Shown: positions 8,510 through 19,605, counted from the stretch's first letter. The stretch is 64,000 bases of DNA from Actinoallomurus iriomotensis (GCF_030269445.1 NZ_BSTJ01000001.1:1797489-1861488); one strand, 5' to 3'. Made by a program: numbers and translations. Notes: generated by a model from the sequence alone, not told the origin.

Positions 8510-9625
8510 TCATCGCAGGGCGGACTCGATGAGGGCGCCGGCGGCCAGCAGGCGTCCCTCTTCGTTCGCCGGGGCCACGAGTTGCAGGGAGCCGGGCAGC
8601 GCACTGCCCTCGACCGGGATCGGCAGGGCCAGGGCCGGGTCGCCGGACAGGTTGAAGGGCAGGGTGAGGGCGGTCAGGTCGACGTCGCGTTCGGCGCCGA
8701 TGCGAGGGGGCGGCTGGGTGATCGTGGGCAGGGCGAGCAGCGGATAGCGTTCGAAGAGCTTGCCGAGGACCTCGCGCAGCGTCTCCCGCGCGGCGTACGC
8801 CTCGTCGAACATGCCGTCGGTGATGCGCTCGCCGCGTTCGATGCGGCGTCGGATCCGCTCGCTCATCCGGTCGGGGTAGGCGAGGAGGCTCCGGTGGGCG
8901 CGGAAGCCCTCGCCGAGGATCAGCCGGTTTCCGGCGTCGAGGGCGGCGGACCAGCAGTCGACCGGCTCGTCGGCGAAGATGAGCCCGGCGGCGTGCAGCG
9001 CGGCGTCGACGGCGGCGTCGACCTCGGGCGCGACCGGTGTGCCCACCGGACGCAGCCGCCCGATCATCGCGCCGGCGTCGAACGGACCCGGAGCGAAACC
9101 GGGCTCCATCAGCGTCATGCCGAGCGTGAGCGCGGCGACGTCGGGCCCGAGCGGGCCGACCGTGTCCAGCGTCTGGGCGAGCGGGAAGACTCCGTCGACC
9201 GGGACCCGGCCGTGCGTGGTCTTGAGCCCGGTGACACCGCAGCAGGCGGCCGGCACCCGGACCGACCCGCCCGTGTCCGTGCCGAGCGCGACGTCGGCCT
9301 CGCCCAGCGCCACCGCGACCGCGGAGCCGCTGGACGAGCCGCCGGGCACCCGGTCGGCGTCGAGGGGATTCTCCGGCGTGCCGGTCCAGGGGTTGACGCC
9401 GTCGGCGGCGCGGCAGAGCTCGGTGAGGTTCGTCTTGCCGACGATCCGGGCCCCCTGCCGGCGAGCGGCCGCGACGACGGGGGCGTCGTGCTCCGCGGGC
9501 TCGGCTCGCTCGCTGATGACCGGGCATGCCAAAGTCGTCGGCGATCCGGCGACGTCGATGGCGTCCTTGACGGCGAGCCGTGGCCCGTCGCCCTGCGCGG
9601 TGAACTTCTCCAGCCAGATGGTCAC
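8510..9625 (-). CDS. Amidase signature family hydrolase
   Basis: A 371-aa member of the amidase signature family, which hydrolyses amides with a Ser-cisSer-Lys triad. Visible: Lys20 in RLAVKDAIDVAG, the Gly/Ser-rich stretch PGGSSSGSAVAVA at 94-106 (cis-Ser), and the nucleophile Ser121 in GTDTGGSVRVPA. It is shorter than many family members (450-500 aa) and resembles the short amidases found in actinobacteria. The substrate cannot be predicted. The ATG at 9625 opens directly on the fold. Confidence 0.88.
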   Translation of the reverse strand: MTIWLEKFTAQGDGPRLAVKDAIDVAGSPTTLACPVISERAEPAEHDAPVVAAARRQGARIVGKTNLTELCRAADGVNPWTGTPENPLDADRVPGGSSSGSAVAVALGEADVALGTDTGGSVRVPAACCGVTGLKTTHGRVPVDGVFPLAQTLDTVGPLGPDVAALTLGMTLMEPGFAPGPFDAGAMIGRLRPVGTPVAPEVDAAVDAALHAAGLIFADEPVDCWSAALDAGNRLILGEGFRAHRSLLAYPDRMSERIRRRIERGERITDGMFDEAYAARETLREVLGKLFERYPLLALPTITQPPPRIGAERDVDLTALTLPFNLSGDPALALPIPVEGSALPGSLQLVAPANEEGRLLAAGALIESALR

Positions 9626-9747
9626 GACGACATCATGGCGTGAGGAAGACGGATGAGATAGACCGAGCGCACGCCTGTGGACGACCTCCTGCCGCCAGGT
9701 CCCCGTCCGTCAGTGAGCGGTCCGGGCGGCAGGTCGCAGGCTCTGGC

Positions 9748-11490
<1,743 letters not shown>

Positions 11491-11573
11491 AACGCCAGCA
11501 AGGCTATCCGCCCGCAGCAGCCCCCTGGCAACGCCGATGCGCGCCTGTGGACAAGTCGCTCAGCCCCATGGCC

Positions 11574-12152
11574 TCAAAGCTTCTGCAGCACGGTCTTGGC
11601 CAGCAGTTCGGCCGTGGCCTGGCGTTGGCCGCCCGAGCACATGTTCGGATTGCGGACGCTGCACGTCACCCGGACGAACAGGTTGCTCGTGCGGAAGGCG
11701 ACCAGCGGAATCCCCGTGTCCGGAAAGACGCAGGACTGATCGACCGTGATACCGCGTGCGGGCGTGCAGCCGGTCTGGGTCAGTTCTTTGTCGTGGCCCT
11801 TGATGATGGCCTGGACGGCGTTGTCCACCGAGTTCTCGGTACCGCGCTGGACGAAAACGGTGACCTGGCCGAATTGCGCATCAGGGTGGTCGGCGTCGGC
11901 GACCTTCATCCACGAGCACTCCTGCTCCTCCGTGACCGCTTTGTCATCGACGCGCTCGCCCGCCACCGCCGCACCGATGAGCCGCTTGACCAGCGACGGC
12001 GGCATCAACGCACAGGAGTCTGGCGTTTCGGTGAACCGGCCGGCATCCGAAAAGGCCGGATGATGTTTCTCCGCCGAACAACCGGCAACGGACAGGACAG
12101 CACACACCGCCATGGGGACGACCCGCGCGGCCGTCATCGTTCGCCACTGCAC
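11574..12152 (-). CDS. Secreted lipoprotein, DUF3558-like
   Basis: A 192-aa protein with a lipoprotein signal: a basic start, a hydrophobic stretch and lipobox LSVAGC with the lipidated Cys. The mature part has SCALMPPSLVKRLIG, EECSWM and a pattern of spaced cysteines resembling DUF3558-type lipoproteins. Start could be 12152 or an internal Met five codons later. It is the last gene of the type VII accessory operon, 7 bp after the preceding stop, so it is likely exported and membrane-anchored beside the secreted WXG-like proteins. Confidence 0.75.
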   Translation of the reverse strand: MQWRTMTAARVVPMAVCAVLSVAGCSAEKHHPAFSDAGRFTETPDSCALMPPSLVKRLIGAAVAGERVDDKAVTEEQECSWMKVADADHPDAQFGQVTVFVQRGTENSVDNAVQAIIKGHDKELTQTGCTPARGITVDQSCVFPDTGIPLVAFRTSNLFVRVTCSVRNPNMCSGGQRQATAELLAKTVLQKL

Positions 12153-12159
12153 AGGAGCG

Positions 12160-12843
12160 CTAGTCCTTCCGGTAGTGCCACTTCTTGGCGATCAGAGCGC
12201 TGGAGGGAAAGTCGTTCGGCTCAATGATCGCTTGGATCTCGGTCATCGTCTGCTTGCTGTTTGTAATGTAGGCACGCAGGGCGTTGCGGTGATCGATCTC
12301 CCATTTGGCGATCGTCGACGCGAAGTCCGAGAGCAGATTTGATGCGGCCTCCGTCGTCCTGAGCATGTTCTGGATCTTCCAGGGTGCGTACTTGCTCATG
12401 GTGACAGCGACGTCGGCCATCTTCTGCACGGACTGGTTGTACACGTCGATGATCTCGCCGTACGCCTGGAGCAATTGCTTGCACACGGCGACCATGTGGT
12501 CGGCGTTGCTCTTGCTCGCCTGGACGGGACCGTTGTCCCCCGTCAGATATCCGGAGAACGCGTCGTAGGCAGGCCCCTGCCACCAGCCTCCGAGATTGCT
12601 CAGCGTCTTCGTGAGCACGCTCGCCGATCCGCCGACCAGGTTGTTCGCCGCGTCGGACCAAACGTCATAGGTGTGCAGAACGGCATCGGGCCGGCCGGCC
12701 ATGTTCCGTATTCTCTGCACGCTCGCCTCGGCCCTGCGATGGCCCCCGACGGCGTCGATGCCGCGCATGACGATCGACTCGGCCTGGCGCGGATAGGCCA
12801 CCTCGTCCGGCAGCCCATAATTCTTGAACCTTACATCTGGCAT
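12160..12843 (-). CDS. WXG100-superfamily-like helical protein, 227 aa
   Basis: The protein is almost entirely helical. The centre has NLGGWWQGPAYDAFSGYL, a WxG-type turn between two helices as in WXG100 substrates of type VII secretion, followed by a long helical region (QASKSNADHMVAVCKQLLQA). It is longer than classical ESAT-6 proteins (about 100 aa), closer to LXG/PPE-like helical substrates. It follows a second WXG-like gene by 27 bp. Function is inferred from fold and operon. Confidence 0.65.
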   Translation of the reverse strand: MPDVRFKNYGLPDEVAYPRQAESIVMRGIDAVGGHRRAEASVQRIRNMAGRPDAVLHTYDVWSDAANNLVGGSASVLTKTLSNLGGWWQGPAYDAFSGYLTGDNGPVQASKSNADHMVAVCKQLLQAYGEIIDVYNQSVQKMADVAVTMSKYAPWKIQNMLRTTEAASNLLSDFASTIAKWEIDHRNALRAYITNSKQTMTEIQAIIEPNDFPSSALIAKKWHYRKD

Positions 12844-12870
12844 CCCAGAGTCCCATTCACCCGTGCTTCG

Positions 12871-13203
12871 TCAGATACCGATATCGGGCCGTACCGACTT
12901 GACGGTTTCCGTGACGCGGTAGTCGTTCTCTTCATACGAGTTGGCCACCAGGTGGAGGCCGTTGACGCCCGAGGACAGTGACTGCGATCCACGCCAGAGC
13001 TTCTGGACGACCTGTTCGGCGTAAGAATTGAACTGGGTGGGGTAGCCCGCCTCGCGCCCCAGGTTCCCGAACGCGTCAGGCGGGAGTTCGGCCGCCCTGA
13101 TGTTCTGCCACGCCTTCTGCCAGTTCTGTGAAGCGACGTTCAGGTGCACGGCTTGGTTGCGGATCTCCTCGGCGGCGTAGTAGACCTCATCGTCCTTCGC
13201 CAT
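12871..13203 (-). CDS. WXG100-like protein, 110 aa
   Basis: A small helical protein with NQAVHLNVASQNWQKAWQ in the first helix and SYAEQVVQKLWRGSQSLSSG in the second, the length and helix-turn-helix hairpin expected of ESAT-6/CFP-10-like or EspA-type type VII substrates. It may pair with the 227-aa protein downstream. No signal peptide is present, consistent with type VII rather than Sec export. Confidence 0.65.
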   Translation of the reverse strand: MAKDDEVYYAAEEIRNQAVHLNVASQNWQKAWQNIRAAELPPDAFGNLGREAGYPTQFNSYAEQVVQKLWRGSQSLSSGVNGLHLVANSYEENDYRVTETVKSVRPDIGI

Positions 13204-13226
13204 TCACATCACCTCATGTCTTGACA

Positions 13227-13565
13227 TCACTGCCACATCTTCCGGGCCAGCTTGTCGATATGCGCGTCACGGGCGCTGAGCGCACGCCGGCGCGCGGCGG
13301 CGATGGCCTCCAGAACGCGAGAACCTAGCTTGAACGCGTCTCCGGTTTCGAGGCTGTCCGGATTGAGCCGAACGCGGACAAGCCGCCCGTCTCCGTCAAC
13401 GGTCACGAATCCCATCCCGGCCTCGATCTCACAGCGCGTCCCCCTGGCGCCCAGGGACCCGTCGAACTCGTCGATCTCCTTCATCACGGCATCGATCGCC
13501 TCGACGCGGCCGGTGACGGCCTTCACCGCTGTGATGATCTGGTCCTTCAGCGGATCTTCCGACAT
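13227..13565 (-). CDS. YbaB/EbfC-like protein 1
   Basis: A 112-aa protein with helix-strand-strand-strand-helix order. The strands read EIEAGMGFVTVDGDGRLVRV and the tail helix is Arg-rich (EAIAAARRRALSARDAHIDK). YbaB/EbfC proteins bind DNA as dimers; divergent ones are common in actinobacterial WXG/type VII operons, where their role is not known. A second copy lies 2 bp upstream. Confidence 0.7.
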   Translation of the reverse strand: MSEDPLKDQIITAVKAVTGRVEAIDAVMKEIDEFDGSLGARGTRCEIEAGMGFVTVDGDGRLVRVRLNPDSLETGDAFKLGSRVLEAIAAARRRALSARDAHIDKLARKMWQ

Positions 13566-13567
13566 GG

Positions 13568-13831
13568 CTACTCGTCAGCCTCCAGAAACGATTCCGCCAG
13601 TCTCCGACGCAGCTTCTCACCGAGAAGGTCGGCTCGCCCGACGGTCAGAACGATGTCCTTCTCCAGACGCGCCGAGTTCTGCCGCGAGATCGCGTCGTGA
13701 CGTATCTGCAGGTCGATCAGAGTCCCGTGGCCGTCCACGGTGACCCGTACCGACTTGTCGTCGGACTCGACAGTGATCCTCTTGGTTGCGAGCTTCTGCT
13801 CCAGCTCGCGAATCTCAGCGATCTTCTTCAT
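13568..13831 (-). CDS. YbaB/EbfC-like protein 2
   Basis: An 87-aa protein starting MKKIAEIRELEQKLATKRI, with strands VRVTVDGHGTLIDLQI and helix LLGEKLRRRLAESF. It shares the architecture of the adjacent YbaB-like protein but is strongly diverged, so the pair probably forms a heterodimer. The Met at 13831 is preferred over the open upstream extension because it matches the family start and clears the mycosin stop by 13 bp. Confidence 0.65.
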   Translation of the reverse strand: MKKIAEIRELEQKLATKRITVESDDKSVRVTVDGHGTLIDLQIRHDAISRQNSARLEKDIVLTVGRADLLGEKLRRRLAESFLEADE

Positions 13832-13844
13832 GAAAAATCCCGTC

Positions 13845-15047
13845 TCAACCGGCGTGCGCCCGGCGGCGAACCACGATGACAAAGACGACCGTGAGAACTG
13901 CTATCGCTCCACCGATCGAGATCACCGCCATGGTCGGAGACACGGCGCCGCTGCCGGTGTTCCGGCTGGAGGCGTTCCGCCGGACCCCAGCCTCGGGAGT
14001 TCTGCGAGGAACCGTGCCGTAACGGTTGGCCTGCCATTCGTCGAAACGAGCGTACGTCGGGTTGGGAGCATCAGCCGGCACCGGGTAACGCTGCGGGTTC
14101 ATCGCGCTGGTGATCTGAATCGGCCCGTAGCCTGTCCTATCGTTCCAGACCGGCGCTTTCGGGTGGTACGCAGTCGCCATCAGCCGCTGCACCACGGTGC
14201 GGGCCGGCATGCGCGGGTTGCGAGAGCGGATGATGGCGATGGCCGCCGACACGAGTGCCGCGGAGAGGCTCGTTCCAGTGACGTGCGGAGCGAACCTGCC
14301 GGTCTTTCCGACGACAGGACCCACACCTGGCGCCGCGACAGCGAGGTAGGACTGGCGCTGGGTTCCAGGCCAGGGGCGCAGAGACTTGTCGACTCCGCCG
14401 ACCGCGACCACACCGGCACACGAGCCCGGGAGCTCGGGCCAGTTGGTCGTGTTCCCTTCATTGCCGGAGCTCGCCACCACGATCACGTCGTGCGCGACGG
14501 CGTAGGCGATGGCATCCTGGACACCGGGGTCGCAGTGCTCGGGCAACGTGGCCGACGTGATGCCCTGCGAGATGTTGATGACTCCGGCCCTGTGGTCGAC
14601 GGCGAAGCGTATCCCGCTCGCCATCGCCTCGTAGAGGCCGGCCGAGTCGCCGAATTCCGCTGTGACGTGGACCGGCAGGATCTTCGCGTCAGGAGCAACA
14701 CCGACATAACCGGTGCTGCCGCCTCCTTGGCCGGCGATCAGTGCTGACAGACCGGTCCCGTGCCCGCCCTCCTTGTCATCGAAGTCATGGCGCCCGTCGC
14801 CTTTCCTTCCGGTCGTGTCGGCTCCTTTGAGGACAACGCCGGCGAGCTCCGGCAGGGACGCGTTGACCCCGGAGTCGAGCACCGCGACGGTAACGCCCGC
14901 CCCCCTGGACTGTGGCCAGACGTATTTCTCGATGCCCCAGACGGAGAACCACCATTCGTCCGGGAGCGGGCGGAGTGCCGCCGACGCCGGGCGGCCCACC
15001 ATGACCATGAGCATGACCGCGGCGGCGCCTGCGAGCAGTCGCCTCAC
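13845..15047 (-). CDS. mycP: Mycosin-type subtilisin protease of type VII secretion
   Basis: A 400-aa S8 serine protease. It has a Sec signal peptide (residues 1-23 ending ASA), catalytic Asp58 (VLDSG), His96 (GGHGTG), oxyanion Asn196 (SSGNEG) and Ser260 (GTSLSA). A C-terminal transmembrane helix at about 368-390 (AVISIGGAIAVLTVVFVIVV) and RRRAHAG tail anchor it outside the membrane. Mycosins belong to the type VII secretion apparatus and process or license secretion. Its start overlaps the stop of the preceding gene (ATGA). The core genes eccB, eccC and eccD are not in this window. Confidence 0.9.
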   Translation of the reverse strand: MRRLLAGAAAVMLMVMVGRPASAALRPLPDEWWFSVWGIEKYVWPQSRGAGVTVAVLDSGVNASLPELAGVVLKGADTTGRKGDGRHDFDDKEGGHGTGLSALIAGQGGGSTGYVGVAPDAKILPVHVTAEFGDSAGLYEAMASGIRFAVDHRAGVINISQGITSATLPEHCDPGVQDAIAYAVAHDVIVVASSGNEGNTTNWPELPGSCAGVVAVGGVDKSLRPWPGTQRQSYLAVAAPGVGPVVGKTGRFAPHVTGTSLSAALVSAAIAIIRSRNPRMPARTVVQRLMATAYHPKAPVWNDRTGYGPIQITSAMNPQRYPVPADAPNPTYARFDEWQANRYGTVPRRTPEAGVRRNASSRNTGSGAVSPTMAVISIGGAIAVLTVVFVIVVRRRAHAG

Positions 15048-16309
15048 TCGGCTTCTCCGATGATCGGGCCCGGCGGCTCAGGATCATCGATCGTTGCGGC
15101 GGCCTGCTCTTCGAGGCCTGTCGGCTTCGCCCGAGGTTCGGTGACCCCCTCTTGCGGGTCCTCCAGCGAGACCTCCCCGCTCAGCTCCTCGAAGAGATCA
15201 TCGATCGCCTTGTCATCGTCGTCCGACAGGTTGATCAGCAGAGGTTCATCGAAACGCTCGCGGTCGTCCTCCGTGTCAGTGGTGATCAGCTCAGGTGCCA
15301 CATGCACATTGCCGGTCCACATCTTCTCGTCTTCGGACAACCAGCTCCGTCGCTTACGTTCGCGGTCTCGGCGCTCGGCGCCGGCCGGCAGCCCAGTCAT
15401 GCCCGCACGCGAGACATTGCTCGTCTCGGCGGCCTGAGCCTCCTGCGTGGCGGCAGCCTGATCGGACAAGACCGGCGTCATCCGGCCGGGTCCACCACCC
15501 ACATCACCGGGCACCCCGGTGATGACGTTCGGGGTGATCAGTCCATAGTGGGACGCCGGTACGCCTCCGGGGCCCACGACTCCAGCACCGCCTCCGATTG
15601 GCAGCCCGCCCAAGTCGACCGGAACGGCTCCGGTGGGAGGCACAGCGGTCGGAGCCAGGCCGGCGAGCTGGGTACCACCGTCTCCGATCTGACTCGGCTC
15701 CGCAGCGTCGTCCGGCCGGTGATCATGTGACGCGGATGAGCCATCGCCGGCACCAGGGTGAGAGGAGGGTGATCCCACGGACGTTCCCGCAGCCGCCGAG
15801 TGCCCGGGGTTCCAGCCGTCGGAGTGATACTTCTCAGCGCCCGGCGGGAGGGTGGTGGACAGGTTCTGGGGCAGAGAGTTCCACGCCTGGGTGACACGTT
15901 CGTTCGCGCCGGTCATCCAGCTCTGGGCTTCCGGCAGTGACTTGGACGCGGGCTTGTTGTACTTGTACCAGGCCAGGTGCTCCGAGCCGTGGCGTTCGAT
16001 CGCCACACCGAACGTCTTGGCGGTCTGGCGGACCGTTGCCGCCGCGGACCATACCTCACGCAACTGTGCTTGGGCGGCCGCCGCGTCCTTTCCGGTCCAC
16101 GCGTTGTGCAGGTCCGTCCGCATATGCAGAAGGACGCCGGCGATCTTCTCGTATGCCTCGGCGAACTTCTGGTACCCGCGGCCCGATGCAGCGACCGCCT
16201 CCGGGTCGCTGGACTTCAGGAGGGCATCGATGCTCCTGAAGTCGGTGTACTGCGACGGCGATCCCGCCGGCGCCGTGGATCGCATCGGGGAGACATAGGA
16301 GTCGACCAT
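15044..16309 (-). CDS. PPE/WXG-like type VII substrate with long disordered tail
   Basis: A 421-aa protein. Residues about 15-160 are helical with NAWTGKDAAAAQAQLREVW, the W-x-G turn and PPE-like second hairpin. Residues about 170-300 are Gly/Pro/Ser-rich and disordered; the C-terminal 100 residues are acidic (INLSDDDDKAIDDLFEELSG). This combination is typical of large WXG/PPE-like substrates encoded beside mycosins. The gene overlaps mycP by 4 bp and follows the 157-aa gene by 1 bp. Role as secreted substrate or scaffold is inference. Confidence 0.65.
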   Translation of the reverse strand: MVDSYVSPMRSTAPAGSPSQYTDFRSIDALLKSSDPEAVAASGRGYQKFAEAYEKIAGVLLHMRTDLHNAWTGKDAAAAQAQLREVWSAAATVRQTAKTFGVAIERHGSEHLAWYKYNKPASKSLPEAQSWMTGANERVTQAWNSLPQNLSTTLPPGAEKYHSDGWNPGHSAAAGTSVGSPSSHPGAGDGSSASHDHRPDDAAEPSQIGDGGTQLAGLAPTAVPPTGAVPVDLGGLPIGGGAGVVGPGGVPASHYGLITPNVITGVPGDVGGGPGRMTPVLSDQAAATQEAQAAETSNVSRAGMTGLPAGAERRDRERKRRSWLSEDEKMWTGNVHVAPELITTDTEDDRERFDEPLLINLSDDDDKAIDDLFEELSGEVSLEDPQEGVTEPRAKPTGLEEQAAATIDDPEPPGPIIGEAE

Positions 16310-16310
16310 C

Positions 16311-16784
16311 TCAGTCCCTCGCGTCCGGGTTCAGCGAGTTCGGAGGCGCGGTCGGTGGCGGGGAACCCGATGAGTCGTGCTGGAACAGGTCGGTGGTCGG
16401 CACGGCGTGCAGGCGCTTGTCGACGGCAGCGATTCGGCGTTCCAGGTCGGACTCGGTCGCGTCGTAGATGTGGGCCGAGGCGTGAAGCTTCTTGATCATG
16501 TCCAGCACGGCGTGCAGAAACCGGCTGTGCTGGTCGACGAGCGTGTCGTGGCCGGACTTGGCGCTCGGGTAGAACGCCTGGGCGGCGTCCCAGGCGCCGT
16601 ACGCCGCCTGGCTCGCCGGGGTGAGATGCTCGTCCGCCGACAGCAGGTCTTCCAGATGTGCCGTTAAGCGATCCGCGATGACCCTGACCTGGTGCCGGTC
16701 CATCGTGACGCGTTCCGAGGGGTCGAGCCCCGGCCAGTCACGGTAGACCCCCAGCGGCACCGGTCCCGAATCCACAGGCGGCAT
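16311..16784 (-). CDS. Helical protein, first gene of the type VII accessory operon
   Basis: A 157-aa protein with a helical centre: VTMDRHQVRVIADRLTAHLE, then SQAAYGAWDAAQAFYPS, a GxW turn. The C-terminus is Pro-rich. It resembles the WXG-like partner proteins (excreted-target type) that open such operons. The ATG at 16784 is chosen because AGGGGAGGGGGAGAACC stands directly before it; the frame extends upstream to 16901 but without such a site. Confidence 0.6.
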   Translation of the reverse strand: MPPVDSGPVPLGVYRDWPGLDPSERVTMDRHQVRVIADRLTAHLEDLLSADEHLTPASQAAYGAWDAAQAFYPSAKSGHDTLVDQHSRFLHAVLDMIKKLHASAHIYDATESDLERRIAAVDKRLHAVPTTDLFQHDSSGSPPPTAPPNSLNPDARD

Positions 16785-17106
16785 GGTTCTCCCCCTCCCC
16801 TGATGTGCGGAACACATCAGGCGCCGCAGCCCCCGTTCAAATCCCCGTAAAAGCCTTAGAGACTTTACAAAATTTGACTTTCCGCGTCCAGGCTCTGGCA
16901 AGGCAACTTTACTCCTACGTGATGTTCCATCTACGGAGAGTGAGATTTCGGGTTGTCCGGATCAGATGAGCGCGGCGCCCGTTACGGCCCCGGGTGCAGC
17001 AGGCGGGGCCGCGAGCCCGGGTCGCCCGTTCGGCACGGTTCGTCCCGATCCAGACCGCTTCGGGCCTGCCGCAGCCTCCACCAGATGCCGACACGGCGGC
17101 CCCTGG
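16785..17106 (-). promoter_or_regulatory. Gene-free 322-bp region, probable promoter of the type VII accessory operon
   Basis: This stretch is unusually AT-rich around 16840-16920 for the window. On the minus strand TGGACG and TAAAGT stand 17 bp apart, ending near 16862, a plausible promoter for the operon starting at 16784. At 16963-16987 lies a 25-bp near-copy (23 of 25 bases) of the ispE stop region at 17796-17820. I see no convincing gene. Confidence 0.4.
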
Positions 17107-17661
17107 TCATGCGCCGGAGCGCAGGCGGACCGCCCGCTCCGCACGGTCCAGGCGGGTTCTCTGGCGGCGTGCCGACACCATGACCACGATCGACAGCACG
17201 GCGTAGTACACGATCATGACCAGGTGAAAGACGTTGGGTTCGATCACCATGGACAGCGCGACGAGGACCAGGACCAGGCCCCAGATCCATGGACCGGTCC
17301 GCATCGACCGTGCGAGCTTGCCGCGCCGCCACTCGATCAGGGCCATCGCCGCCTGATCGAGGTCCGGCTCACGGGGCGCGTCGCCGACCCGCAGAGCCCG
17401 GTTGACCTCGACTCGGGTCGCCGGCGGCAGTTCGCCGACGGCCGCCCTTTCGCGGCGCCGGGCCAGAAAGACGATCAAGCTCATCCAGGCACTGAAGAAC
17501 ACGGCGAACAACAGGATCTCGGCGACCCGCGCGCTCGGCGGCACGTGCCGGTCCACCAGCCAGAAGGCCGGTGCCCCGAGCACCACCGCGACCACCGCGA
17601 TCACTAAGGCGAGGCGCCTGATCGGCCAGGTCACCGCCCGGTCCCGCCAGCTGTCGTCCAT
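17107..17661 (-). CDS. Small membrane protein, unrecognised family
   Basis: A 184-aa protein with four predicted membrane helices in two pairs: LALVIAVVAVVLGAPAFWLV (about 18-37), VAEILLFAVFFSAWMSLIVF (about 45-65), WIWGLVLVLVALSMVIEP and HLVMIVYYAVLSIVVMVS in the last third. Basic loops between pairs are cytosolic. No family is recognised. The ATG at 17661 follows GAGCGGGGACGGCGG; the frame is open further up but without a ribosome binding site. It lies 133 bp after ispE, between the two copies of a 25-bp direct repeat. Confidence 0.7.
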   Translation of the reverse strand: MDDSWRDRAVTWPIRRLALVIAVVAVVLGAPAFWLVDRHVPPSARVAEILLFAVFFSAWMSLIVFLARRRERAAVGELPPATRVEVNRALRVGDAPREPDLDQAAMALIEWRRGKLARSMRTGPWIWGLVLVLVALSMVIEPNVFHLVMIVYYAVLSIVVMVSARRQRTRLDRAERAVRLRSGA

Positions 17662-17794
17662 CCGCCGTCCCCGCTCGTTCCCCTGGCGAGGCGGCCTCCG
17701 GACCCGCCTCGCGTCGTACGCGGCGTCTTCTCCCCCGCATGCATGAACCCACGCATGCCGGAAAGGCCGGATCCGGCCGGTGAGAGGTCGCGGG

Positions 17795-18685
17795 TCAGAC
17801 GAGCGCGGCGCCCGGTACGGGTCCACGGGCCCGGCGGACGGCGGCGAAGTGGCCCGTGCCGGACAGGGACGTCGCCAGTTCCTCCGCGTGCGCGGCCGAG
17901 GACGCCAGGAACGCGCACGTCGGCCCGGAGCCCGACACCAGCGCTCCCACCGCCCCCAGCCGGGAGCCCGCCGCCAGGGCCTCGGCCAGCGACGGGCGCA
18001 GGCTCAGGGCCGCGGACTGCAGGTCGTTGCTCAGTGCCCGGCCGAGAGCCTCGGCGTCGCCCGTCTTCAGCGCGGCCATCAGATCGTCGGAGACCACCGG
18101 CCACGGGACCGGAGCGTCCTCCCGCAGCCGGTCGCACTCGGCGTACACCGCCGGGGTCGACAGCCCGCCGTCCGCGTACCCGAACACCCAGTGGAACTCC
18201 CCCGCCACCTCGAGCGAGGTCAGCCGCTCCCCCCGGCCCAGGCCCACGGCCGTGCCGCCGAGCAGGGCGAACGGCACATCGCTGCCGATCCGCGCGCCCA
18301 GCCCCAGGAGGGTCTCCCGGCTCAGCCCCGTCTCCCACAGGGCGTCGCACGCCACCAGGGCCGCCGCCGCGTCGGCGCTGCCGCCGGCCATTCCGCCGGC
18401 CACCGGGATGTCCTTGCGGATGTGCAGGGCGACCCGGGGTTCGACGCCGGCGTGCGAGGCGAGAAGCAGCGCGGCCCGTGCGGCCAGGTTGTCCGGGCCC
18501 GTGGGAACGCCGGCCGGGCCCTCCACCGTGATCGTCAACGTGGGGGCGGGCGTGGCGGTCACCTCGTCGAACAGCGACACGGCGTGGAAGACGTTGACGA
18601 GATCGTGGTAGCCGTCGTCGCGGGCCGGACCGACACCGAGCTGAAGGTTGACCTTGGCGGGTACGCGAACAGTGGTCACGATCAC
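17795..18685 (-). CDS. ispE: 4-diphosphocytidyl-2-C-methyl-D-erythritol kinase
   Basis: A 296-aa GHMP kinase of the non-mevalonate isoprenoid pathway. It phosphorylates CDP-methylerythritol. Motifs: [21 protein letters not shown] at the start, the ATP loop [17 protein letters not shown] at about 94-110, and the C-terminal [13 protein letters not shown]. The GTG at 18685 overlaps the rsmA stop (GTGA), so the two are translationally coupled, as is usual in actinobacteria. Confidence 0.95.
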   Translation of the reverse strand: MIVTTVRVPAKVNLQLGVGPARDDGYHDLVNVFHAVSLFDEVTATPAPTLTITVEGPAGVPTGPDNLAARAALLLASHAGVEPRVALHIRKDIPVAGGMAGGSADAAAALVACDALWETGLSRETLLGLGARIGSDVPFALLGGTAVGLGRGERLTSLEVAGEFHWVFGYADGGLSTPAVYAECDRLREDAPVPWPVVSDDLMAALKTGDAEALGRALSNDLQSAALSLRPSLAEALAAGSRLGAVGALVSGSGPTCAFLASSAAHAEELATSLSGTGHFAAVRRARGPVPGAALV

Positions 18686-19539
18686 CGAATGCTAGGCGAT
18701 GCGCGGCGCTCCCCGGCGATCCGGGTGAAGGCCGCGACGTCGAGCGACTCGCCGCGCGCGCCCGGGTCGACGTCCGCGGCGCGCAGGATCCGCTCCGCCT
18801 CGGCGGCCGAACCCGCCCACCCGGCCAGAGCCGCGCGCAGGGTCTTGCGGCGCTGCGCGAAGGCCGCGTCGACCACCGCGAACACGTCCGCACGCGGGAC
18901 ACCCGCCGGCGGCTCGCGCCGGGTGAAGGCGACCAGGCCCGAGTCCACGTTCGGTACCGGCCAGAACACCGCCCGCCCGACGTTGCCCGCCCGGCGCGTC
19001 CCGGCGTACCAGGCCATCTTGACCGACGGCACCCCGTACACCTTGCCGCCCGGCGACGCGGTGAGCCGGTCGGCGACCTCGGCCTGCACCATGACCAGCC
19101 CGTGCCGCAGCGTCGGGAACGCCCCGAGCAGGTGCAGCACGACGGGCACGGCCACGTTGTACGGCAGGTTCGCCACCAGCGCGGTCGGCGCGACGGGCAG
19201 CTCGGTCACGCGCATCGCGTCGCCCGGGACCACGGTCAGCCGGTCGGCGAGCGACGGCGCGAACTCGGCGACCGTCCGCGGCAGCCGCCCCGCCAGCGTC
19301 TCGTCCACCTCGACGGCGACGACCCGCCGAACGGCGGGCAGCAGCGCCAGCGTCAGCGAGCCGAGCCCGGGCCCCACCTCCAGGACCACGTCGTCCAGGC
19401 CGACCTCGGCGTCGCGCACGATGCGGCGCACCGTGTTCGCGTCGATCACGAAGTTCTGGCCGAGCGTCTTGGTCGGGCGGATGCCCAGGTCAGCGGCGAG
19501 CGCGCGGACGTCCGCCGGCCCGAGTAGTCGTTCACCCAC
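18682..19539 (-). CDS. rsmA: 16S rRNA dimethyladenosine transferase RsmA (KsgA)
   Basis: A 285-aa SAM-dependent enzyme that dimethylates two adjacent adenosines near the 3' end of 16S rRNA. Motifs: [12 protein letters not shown], the SAM loop [12 protein letters not shown] at about 53-64, and the catalytic NLPYNV at about 124-129. The GTG at 19539 begins the conserved region; the frame continues upstream past it but opposite another gene. It overlaps ispE by 4 bp. Confidence 0.95.
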   Translation of the reverse strand: MGERLLGPADVRALAADLGIRPTKTLGQNFVIDANTVRRIVRDAEVGLDDVVLEVGPGLGSLTLALLPAVRRVVAVEVDETLAGRLPRTVAEFAPSLADRLTVVPGDAMRVTELPVAPTALVANLPYNVAVPVVLHLLGAFPTLRHGLVMVQAEVADRLTASPGGKVYGVPSVKMAWYAGTRRAGNVGRAVFWPVPNVDSGLVAFTRREPPAGVPRADVFAVVDAAFAQRRKTLRAALAGWAGSAAEAERILRAADVDPGARGESLDVAAFTRIAGERRASPSIR

Positions 19540-19605
19540 CTGTTCAGTGTCCCGTACGTGCAACAGTTCCGGCACCGCGCCCGTCCCCGGAGCGAGGAGG
19601 GCGCC

